Positions 1 through 4,314 of a stretch of 8,164 nt of DNA are shown piece by piece (the first letter of the stretch is position 1; each line of letters opens with the position of its first letter). The position numbers and the translations under genes are program-made. Origin of the DNA: an uncultured Oscillospiraceae bacterium (GTDB lineage Bacteria > Bacillota > Clostridia > Oscillospirales > Oscillospiraceae). Where the stretch lies: NCBI GenBank assembly GCA_948766235.1, contig CAQCFX010000029.1, positions 1 to 8,164 of the forward strand. The letters are read 5' to 3'. The notes under the pieces were generated by a model. The model was not told where the DNA came from, ran no database searches, and worked only from the letters and a program-made list of their open reading frames with translations.

Positions 1-271
1 CGTACTGGAGCACCTGGGTGGAGTCGGTGATGTCGATCTTCTGGGCGAAGTCGTTGACCATTTTCCGCTCCGCCTCGTTGAGCTGGCTCTCGTCCAGCTG
101 GATGGCCTGGGCGTCCCGGGCGGCCTGCACCGCGGCGGCGTCCTCCGGGGTGACGCTGTTCTCCAGCGTGAGGGTGGGGGCCTCGGGGGCCTTGGGGATG
201 GCGGCCTCGGCCGCGGCCGCGCCGCTGGGGTCCAGGGTCAGCTCGGGCATCATGTTCAGCTCGTCACTCAT
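1..271 (-). CDS. telA: TelA/KlaA-family toxic anion resistance protein, N-terminal part (cut by window edge)
   Basis: Only the first 90 residues are in the window; the gene continues past position 1. The N-terminus (MSDELNMMPELTLD) leads into an Ala/Pro/Glu-rich, probably disordered stretch (about residues 15-60). A helical segment with NEAERKMVNDFAQKIDITDS and VLQY (about residues 65-90) follows, and it resembles the start of the TelA domain, where a 'QI/KI-x-DS-x-x-x-x-YG' pattern opens the conserved core. TelA family members were linked to tellurite resistance on plasmids, but chromosomal copies in Firmicutes (B. subtilis YaaN) sit beside xpaC and have no settled biochemical role. The ATG at 271 has GGAGGAG seven nt upstream; an in-frame ATG at 277 is only 1 nt from that SD and is unlikely to be used. 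The start overlaps the upstream small gene by 8 nt, suggesting translational coupling. The family call rests on the short N-terminus plus the xpaC neighbour. Confidence 0.82.
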   Translation of the reverse strand, partial: MSDELNMMPELTLDPSGAAAAEAAIPKAPEAPTLTLENSVTPEDAAAVQAARDAQAIQLDESQLNEAERKMVNDFAQKIDITDSTQVLQY

Positions 272-509
272 TGTCATTCTCCTCCGAATCGTGATTGGAA
301 TTGGGGGCGTACTCCGGGAAATCCTCCGGAGTGCGCCGATAGGTTTTCCAAAAGCTCCGCGCGGCCACGGCGCTGGCCGCCAGCAGCGCCAGATGGGCTA
401 TATTCAGCTCCGGCAGCCGCCGCACCACCGCCACCGCCATGGAAGCGGCGGCCAGGGCCCACACAATGGCCAGCACCCGGTAGCCCTTCTTGGGAATCTT
501 CTTTTTCAT
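264..509 (-). CDS. Small two-helix membrane protein between xpaC and telA (unknown function)
   Basis: An 81-residue protein I cannot assign to a named family. It has a very basic N-terminus (MKKKIPKK), a hydrophobic segment at about residues 11-29, a short turn with RRLPELN, a second hydrophobic segment at about 37-50, a basic border (R51 to R59) and an acidic, Asn-rich tail (HDSEENDNE). By the positive-inside rule both ends are predicted cytoplasmic, although the RR in the turn weakens this. A TGAGGAG ribosome site precedes the ATG; its TGA is also the stop of xpaC, leaving a gap of 10 nt. The stop overlaps the telA start by 8 nt, so the gene is co-translated with both neighbours. It could be a small partner of XpaC or TelA at the membrane. 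That is inferred only from position; the reading frame itself is well supported by its signals and packing. Confidence 0.78.
   Translation of the reverse strand: MKKKIPKKGYRVLAIVWALAAASMAVAVVRRLPELNIAHLALLAASAVAARSFWKTYRRTPEDFPEYAPNSNHDSEENDNE
279..285 (-). promoter_or_regulatory. Ribosome binding site of telA (decides start)
   Basis: On the minus strand GGAGGAG ends 7 nt before the ATG at 271 and only 1 nt before an in-frame ATG at 277, so it selects the 271 start. The site lies inside the last codons of the upstream small membrane-protein gene. Confidence 0.75.
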
Positions 510-519
510 GCCGGTCTCC

Positions 520-1209
520 TCATAAGCCGCCCAGGGTCATGCCGCCGATGCCCTCCTGCTGAAGCATCTGCTCCATCACCTTGATGTCGGCGGAGATGTC
601 CAGCGCCTCCTCGCCGTACAGCGCGTCCAGCTGACGGCTGAAGGCCACGCACACGGTGTCCAGCATCTCCTCAATCTTGCCCTTAGTGCCGTCGATGTTG
701 GTCCCCGACACCCCCGTGGAGTCCATGCGGTCATAGGCGTTGAGCAGCTTCAGGGTGGTGGGCAGGTAGTAGTTCATAAACTTGCGAATCTGGGGCAGCT
801 TGGCGGGCTTTTCCACCACCGCGTCGATAATCTTGCCGGTGGTGGTCTCCAGGTGGCTGATTTGGGCGGAAATCTTCACGTCCTTGATGGAGTCGTTGAG
901 CCGGCGCATCTCGCCCACCGCCCGGTCCCGCTCCACCAGCAGCGCGTCGATTTCCGCGTTTCCGGTGGACTTGGGCTTCTCCTCCCTTTTGGGCGCGGCC
1001 TGGGGCTCGGGTTTGGCCGCCGCCTCCTCCTGGAGCTCATATCCCCGGTCGGGAAAGAGCATTTTGCCCACATGGTACGCGATGAAGGAGGCCAGCGCCG
1101 CCATAATATAGTGGGTGGGCCGGTACAGCGGGGCCAGCAGCGCCCAGACAAGCCACGTCCCCCCGATGAAGTAGATGGGCAGCACGCTGCGTTTTTTCAC
1201 ATAGGACAC
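520..1209 (-). CDS. xpaC: XpaC-like protein (5-bromo-4-chloroindolyl phosphate hydrolysis family)
   Basis: A 229-residue protein of the XpaC family (Pfam Halogen_Hydrol type). It has a basic N-terminus, two membrane segments at about residues 8-27 and 32-52, a charged Ala/Pro/Glu/Lys linker (about 58-82), then a helical cytoplasmic domain (about 83-220). That domain holds the family-typical FMNYYLPTTLKLLNAYDRM stretch (144-162) and a closing ADIKVMEQML helix. The family name comes from colour release from X-phosphate in Bacillus; no catalytic residues are established, so 'hydrolase' should not be taken literally. I chose the GTG at 1209 because AAAGGAG lies 8 nt upstream. An in-frame TTG at 1233 would add 8 residues but sits only about a dozen nt from the predicted transcript start. 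It is the first gene of an operon with the 81-residue membrane protein and telA, an arrangement comparable to B. subtilis xpaC-yaaN. Confidence 0.9.
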   Translation of the reverse strand: MSYVKKRSVLPIYFIGGTWLVWALLAPLYRPTHYIMAALASFIAYHVGKMLFPDRGYELQEEAAAKPEPQAAPKREEKPKSTGNAEIDALLVERDRAVGEMRRLNDSIKDVKISAQISHLETTTGKIIDAVVEKPAKLPQIRKFMNYYLPTTLKLLNAYDRMDSTGVSGTNIDGTKGKIEEMLDTVCVAFSRQLDALYGEEALDISADIKVMEQMLQQEGIGGMTLGGL

Positions 1210-1217
1210 GGCGGACG

Positions 1218-1224
1218 CTCCTTT
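1218..1224 (-). promoter_or_regulatory. Ribosome binding site of xpaC (decides GTG start)
   Basis: AAAGGAG on the minus strand lies 8 nt before the GTG at 1209. It lies downstream of the alternative TTG at 1233, so it supports the shorter protein beginning MSYVKKR. Confidence 0.7.
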
Positions 1225-1251
1225 CCAATTCAAGGGTATACTTCATCCTCT

Positions 1252-1280
1252 ATTTTACCCCCGCCAACCCGCCGTGTCAA
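1252..1280 (-). promoter_or_regulatory. Sigma-A type promoter of the xpaC-telA operon
   Basis: Read on the minus strand: TTGACA (1280-1275, perfect -35), a 17-bp GC-rich spacer, then TAAAAT (1257-1252, five of six to TATAAT). Transcription would start near 1245, giving a leader of roughly 36 nt before the GTG at 1209. The -35 boxes of this promoter and of the ilvA promoter are 20 bp apart and face away from each other. Confidence 0.8.
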
Positions 1281-1300
1281 GAAGAAGGGGGGCGAAGCGG

Positions 1301-1329
1301 TTGACTTTAAGATTTTCTTCATGTAAAAT
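1301..1329 (+). promoter_or_regulatory. Sigma-A type promoter of ilvA
   Basis: TTGACT (1301-1306, five of six to TTGACA), a 17-bp spacer, then TAAAAT (1324-1329, five of six to TATAAT). The expected transcript start is near 1336, so the leader is about 43 nt. That is too short for a T-box or leader-peptide attenuator, and I see neither. Confidence 0.78.
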
Positions 1330-1361
1330 AGGTTGTTATATCTCAGAAACAGACAATAGGC

Positions 1362-1368
1362 AAGGGAG
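1362..1368 (+). promoter_or_regulatory. Ribosome binding site of ilvA (decides start)
   Basis: AAGGGAG lies 10 nt before the ATG at 1379 and 13 nt before a second ATG at 1382. It rules out the upstream in-frame extension back to 1274, which would begin before the promoter. Confidence 0.65.
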
Positions 1369-1378
1369 TTCTTCCACC

Positions 1379-2602
1379 ATGATGACGCTGAACGATTTCA
1401 AGGCGGCCCGAAAAACGCTGGACGGCGTGCTCCACCGCACCGATTTGATCTACAGCCCCTTTTTCACCAAAACCACCGGCAACCAGGTGTACATCAAGCC
1501 GGAGAATATGCAGGTCACTGGGGCGTATAAAATCCGGGGCGCCTATTTCAAGTGCTCCACCCTGTCCCAGGAGGAAAAGGAGCGCGGGCTGGTCACCGCC
1601 TCCGCCGGCAACCACGCCCAGGGCGTGGCCTACGCCGCCCGGGCCTCGGGGGTGGCGGCCACCATCGTCATGCCCACCACCACTCCCTTAGTGAAGGTGA
1701 ACAACACCAAGGACTACGGGGCGAAGGTGGTGCTCCACGGCGAGACCTTTGACGACGCGGCGGCCCTGGCCGCCCAGCTCAGCCGGGAGGAGGGGCTGAC
1801 CTACGTCCACCCCTTTGATGATCTCACCGTGTCCACCGGCCAGGGCACCATCGCCTATGAGATTTTCAAGGACCTGCCCGATGTGGACGTGATTCTGGTT
1901 CCCGTGGGGGGCGGCGGGCTGGCGGCGGGGGTGTCCACCCTGGCCAAGCTGCTGAACCCCTCGGTGCGGGTCATGGGCGTGGAGCCCTCCGGGGCGGCGT
2001 CCATGAAGGCCAGCCTGGAGGCGGGCCATGTGGTGACGCTGGACCGGGTCACCACCATTGCCGACGGCGTGGCGGTGAAGACCCCCGGGGAGCAGGTATT
2101 CCCCTACATCCAAAAGAACCTGGACGGCGTGCTCACCATTGACGACGACGAGCTGGTGGACGCCTTTTTGGACGTGATGGAAAAGCACAAAATGATTGTG
2201 GAGAACGCGGGACTGCTCACCATCGCGGCCCTCAAGCACCTGGACTGCCAAGGGGAGAACGTGGTCAGCGTGCTGTCCGGCGGCAATATGGACGTGATTA
2301 CCATCTCCTCCCTGGTCCAGCACGGCCTTATCAACCGGGGGCGCATTTTCACCTTCTCGGTGCAGCTGCCCGACCGGCCCGGCGAGCTGCTGCGCATCGC
2401 CGATTTGGTGGCCAAGCTCAACGGCAACATCATCAAGCTGGACCACAACCAGTTTGTCAACATCAACCGTCAGGCGGGGGTGGAGCTGAAGGTGACGCTG
2501 GAGGCCTTCGGCCTGACCCACAAAGCGGAGATTATGAACGCCCTGGGAGAAGCGGGCTATCAGGTCAGGGAGGTGCCCCTCAGCGGCACCATCACAGGAT
2601 AA
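1379..2602 (+). CDS. ilvA: Threonine ammonia-lyase (threonine deaminase) with C-terminal ACT domain
   Basis: A PLP enzyme converting L-threonine to 2-oxobutanoate and ammonia in the cytosol, the first committed step to isoleucine and also a route of threonine breakdown. The 407-residue length matches the medium form (fold-type II catalytic domain plus one ACT domain), shorter than the two-ACT E. coli IlvA. Visible motifs are TGAYKIRGAY with the PLP-binding lysine K51, SAGNHAQG (75-82), the phosphate-binding glycine loop GGGGL (177-181) and SGGN (300-303). The ACT domain begins around residue 322 (RIFTFSVQLPDRPGELLRIA) and runs to the end, and probably binds an amino-acid effector. The start is set by AAGGGAG 10 nt upstream of ATG 1379. 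It has its own promoter and stands alone, not beside ilvB/C/D, so biosynthetic versus catabolic duty cannot be decided here. Related serine/threonine dehydratases share the fold, but motifs and ACT domain favour threonine. Confidence 0.95.
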   Translation: MMTLNDFKAARKTLDGVLHRTDLIYSPFFTKTTGNQVYIKPENMQVTGAYKIRGAYFKCSTLSQEEKERGLVTASAGNHAQGVAYAARASGVAATIVMPTTTPLVKVNNTKDYGAKVVLHGETFDDAAALAAQLSREEGLTYVHPFDDLTVSTGQGTIAYEIFKDLPDVDVILVPVGGGGLAAGVSTLAKLLNPSVRVMGVEPSGAASMKASLEAGHVVTLDRVTTIADGVAVKTPGEQVFPYIQKNLDGVLTIDDDELVDAFLDVMEKHKMIVENAGLLTIAALKHLDCQGENVVSVLSGGNMDVITISSLVQHGLINRGRIFTFSVQLPDRPGELLRIADLVAKLNGNIIKLDHNQFVNINRQAGVELKVTLEAFGLTHKAEIMNALGEAGYQVREVPLSGTITG

Positions 2603-2619
2603 CCCCGCAAAATCACAAT

Positions 2620-2651
2620 CCCCCCGCCGCCGCGGTTGCGGCGGCAGGGGG
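2620..2651 (+). terminator. GC-rich hairpin after ilvA, possible terminator without U-tract
   Basis: Inverted repeat 18 nt after the ilvA stop: C2620-2624 pairs with G2647-2651, one C/A mismatch (2625/2646), then eight perfect pairs (2626-2633 with 2638-2645) around a GGTT loop. The stem is very stable, but TATTC rather than a T-run follows, so intrinsic termination may be weak or factor-assisted. It could instead protect the ilvA 3' end or be part of a dispersed palindromic element. Confidence 0.5.
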
Positions 2652-2713
2652 TATTCAGGTGCGGCGCGCCGTCCGGCGTCCCGTCCGGGCGCGAGCGGGG
2701 GCTTGGGGGAACC

Positions 2714-2734
2714 GCCCAGCCGGCCCCGGCGGCG
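2714..2734 (+). repeat. Imperfect 21-bp direct repeat, copy 1
   Basis: Begins GCCCAGCC and ends GCGGCG. It matches the second copy at 2795-2815 in 18 of 21 positions; the copies are offset by 81 nt. Confidence 0.6.
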
Positions 2735-2794
2735 ACCTCCGCGTACTCTATCTTATGCACGCCTTCGGCCCTTGCGCCGGGTCCAACCGCAGCG

Positions 2795-2815
2795 GCCCAG
2801 CCTGTCCCAGCGGCG
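2795..2815 (+). repeat. Imperfect 21-bp direct repeat, copy 2
   Basis: Second copy of the repeat at 2714-2734, differing at three positions. It ends 11 nt before the rpe ribosome site. Confidence 0.6.
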
Positions 2816-2842
2816 GATTCCCCAAAAAGGAGGTAAAAAACC

Positions 2843-3493
2843 ATGGTCAAAATCGCCCCCTCCATTCTCTCAGCGGATTTTTGCAATTTAAATTCGGAGA
2901 TACGCCGGGTGTCCGGCGCGGACTGGCTCCACGTGGACGTGATGGACGGGGCGTTCGTCCCCAACCTCACCGTAGGCGTCCCCGTGGTAGCCTCCATCCG
3001 CCGGCACACAGATATGTTTCTCGACGTCCACCTGATGATTGACAAGCCCGCGCGGTATATCGACGCCTTCTGCAAAGCGGGGGCGGACCTGCTCAGCGTC
3101 CACCTGGAGGCCGACCACCCCGCCCGCATCGCCGACGCTCTCCACGCCATGGAGGCCAACGGGGTGAAAAAAGCGGTGGCCCTGCGGCCCATCACGTCGG
3201 CCAAGGCCGTGCTGCCCTACATCGAGCAGCTGGACATGGTGCTGGTGATGACGGTGGAGCCGGGCTTCGGCGGGCAGGCGTTTATGGAGCAGCAGCTCTC
3301 CACCATCCGGGAGGTGCGCTCGCTCATCGACCGCTATCACCCCGGCTGCGAGCTGGAGGTGGACGGCGGCATCGCCCCCGGCACCGCCGGGAAGGCGATT
3401 GAGGCCGGGGCCACGGTGCTGGTGGCAGGCTCGGCGGTGTACGGCGCGGAGAATCCGGCAAACGCCATCGAGCTTTTGCGGACAGGGAGGTGA
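2843..3493 (+). CDS. rpe: Ribulose-phosphate 3-epimerase
   Basis: Interconverts D-ribulose 5-phosphate and D-xylulose 5-phosphate in the non-oxidative pentose phosphate pathway. The 216-residue TIM-barrel protein is of normal family length. Recognisable elements are the N-terminal KIAPSILSADF with S7, LHVDVMDGAFVPN carrying metal-ligand candidates H30 and D32, DVHLMI with H63, MTVEPGFGGQ (136-145) and LEVDGGI with D174. Together these make the usual metal set H30, D32, H63 and D174, with D32 and D174 as the acid/base pair by family analogy. The C-terminal VLVAGSAVYG forms the phosphate-binding region. AAGGAGGT ends 8 nt before the ATG. The gene heads an apparent operon: the DUF4177 peptide starts 4 nt after its stop, then recR and fbp. 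Both rpe and fbp act on sugar phosphates, giving the cluster a carbon-metabolism core. Confidence 0.96.
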   Translation: MVKIAPSILSADFCNLNSEIRRVSGADWLHVDVMDGAFVPNLTVGVPVVASIRRHTDMFLDVHLMIDKPARYIDAFCKAGADLLSVHLEADHPARIADALHAMEANGVKKAVALRPITSAKAVLPYIEQLDMVLVMTVEPGFGGQAFMEQQLSTIREVRSLIDRYHPGCELEVDGGIAPGTAGKAIEAGATVLVAGSAVYGAENPANAIELLRTGR

Positions 3494-3497
3494 GCGC

Positions 3498-3653
3498 GTG
3501 AAAACCTATAAAATCCTGACGGTCAAAAACCCCGAAGATGCCGAGTCGGCGATGAACGAGATGGCCCGCCAGGGCTGGGCCGTCAAAGCGGTAACGCACT
3601 GGGAAACCATTAGCGGCCACCGTTTGATGGTTACCTTTGAGAAGGACGCATAA
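3498..3653 (+). CDS. DUF4177-like 51-residue protein
   Basis: A short protein beginning (M)KTYKILTVKNPEDAESAMN, with a central ARQGWAVKAVTHWE and ending HRLMVTFEKDA. The pattern beta strand, helix, 'GW-x-V' turn, strand and a final 'strand + F-E-K' is that of the DUF4177 family, small cytosolic proteins of unknown function. I chose the GTG at 3498 because GGGAGGT, which overlaps the rpe stop, ends 6 nt upstream. A longer in-frame extension would run back into rpe and has no ribosome site. It begins 4 nt after rpe and stops 18 nt before recR, so it is co-transcribed and probably coupled to rpe. It has no membrane segment, signal peptide or metal motif. The gene call is firm; the family is recognised from pattern only. 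Confidence 0.8.
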   Translation: MKTYKILTVKNPEDAESAMNEMARQGWAVKAVTHWETISGHRLMVTFEKDA

Positions 3654-3671
3654 CTGTTTGGAGGTCTTACC

Positions 3672-4274
3672 ATGGACTACTTCCCCGCGGCGCTGGAAAC
3701 TTTAGTGGAGCAGTTCGCCAAGCTCCCCGGCGTGGGCCGCAAAAGCGCCCAGCGCCTGGCCTTTTATATCCTGGACCAGCCGGAGCAGACGGCGCAGGAC
3801 TTTGCCGCCGCCCTGCTGGACGCCAAAAGGAGCATCGGCTGCTGCCCGGTGTGCCAGAACCTCACCGACGGGGACGGGGAGTGCGCCATCTGCGCCTCCT
3901 CCAAGCGGGACCGCTCCCTGGTGTGCGTGGTGGCCGACCCCAAGGACGTGGTGGCCATGGAGCGCTCCCGGGAGTACCAGGGGGTGTACCACGTGCTCCA
4001 CGGGGTGATTTCCCCCATGAACCACGTGGGGCCGGACGATTTGCGCATCGCCCAGCTGGTGGAGCGGGTGGCCGCCGGGGGCGTGAGCGAGGTCATCATG
4101 GCCACCAACCCGGACACCGAGGGCGAGACCACCGCCATGTACCTGTCCCGGCTCTTGAAGCCCTTCGGGGTGAAGACCACCCGCCTGGCCTACGGCATCC
4201 CGGTGGGCAGCCACTTAGAGTTTGCCGACGACGCCACCCTCATGCGCGCCCTGGAGGGGCGCCGGGAGATTTGA
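3672..4274 (+). CDS. recR: Recombination mediator protein RecR
   Basis: RecR acts with RecO (and RecF) to load RecA on SSB-coated single-stranded DNA during gap repair; the protein forms a ring-shaped clamp. The 200 residues match the family length. An N-terminal helix-hairpin-helix contains KLPGVGRKSAQRLAFY (17-32), followed by a C4 zinc finger with C58, C61, C71 and C74. A Toprim domain (about 81-175) has VVADPKDVVAMER, YHVLHGVISPMNHVGPDDL and ATNPDTEGETTAMYLSRLLKPFG. The end GIPVGSHLEFADDATLMRALEGRREI is typical of RecR. GGAGGT ends 6 nt before the ATG. In many bacteria recR follows dnaX and ybaB; here it lies between the DUF4177 peptide and fbp, with no ybaB in view. Confidence 0.97.
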   Translation: MDYFPAALETLVEQFAKLPGVGRKSAQRLAFYILDQPEQTAQDFAAALLDAKRSIGCCPVCQNLTDGDGECAICASSKRDRSLVCVVADPKDVVAMERSREYQGVYHVLHGVISPMNHVGPDDLRIAQLVERVAAGGVSEVIMATNPDTEGETTAMYLSRLLKPFGVKTTRLAYGIPVGSHLEFADDATLMRALEGRREI

Positions 4275-4300
4275 TTCACTCTATCATCAGAATATCCGCA

Positions 4301-4308
4301 AAGGAGGT
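4301..4308 (+). promoter_or_regulatory. Ribosome binding site of fbp (decides start)
   Basis: AAGGAGGT, a near-perfect Shine-Dalgarno sequence, ends 6 nt before ATG 4315. It rules out the longer open frame reaching back into recR at 4222. Confidence 0.8.
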
Positions 4309-4314
4309 TCCCCC

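Larger units (their letters stand above)
2652..2842. other. GC-rich intergenic spacer before rpe, no gene seen
   Basis: With the hairpin before it, this spacer makes about 240 bp between ilvA and rpe, the longest gap in the window. No frame has a ribosome site plus family-like protein, and I find no convincing -35/-10 pair for rpe. It contains an imperfect 21-bp direct repeat, a short CCGTCCGG direct repeat (2669-2676 and 2681-2688), and a small AT-richer core (about 2743-2758). The last 16 nt are the rpe ribosome binding region. How rpe is transcribed is open: read-through from ilvA or an unrecognised promoter here. Confidence 0.5.

Noticed and set aside
1274..1378. N-terminal extension of ilvA by 35 residues
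   Set aside because: It would start upstream of the ilvA promoter; family alignment and the AAGGGAG site support ATG 1379.
1330..1378. Possible T-box, riboswitch or leader-peptide attenuator for ilvA
   Set aside because: The predicted leader is only about 43 nt with no terminator hairpin or run of Ile/Thr codons.
1688..2521. Open minus-strand frame (277 codons) antisense to ilvA
   Set aside because: No domain or credible ribosome site; ilvA on the plus strand has full catalytic motifs.
2726..2754. Possible promoter for rpe around TATCTT at 2749
   Set aside because: Only four of six -10 matches and no -35-like sequence 17 bp upstream.
2560..3204. Minus-strand frame spanning the ilvA end, spacer and first half of rpe
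   Set aside because: Mostly antisense to rpe. The spacer part has repeated AAGxGWA peptides, which look like translated non-coding repeats rather than a protein.
4222..4314. N-terminal extension of fbp overlapping recR
   Set aside because: AAGGAGGT lies at 4301-4308, and the protein from 4315 matches the usual class III start.
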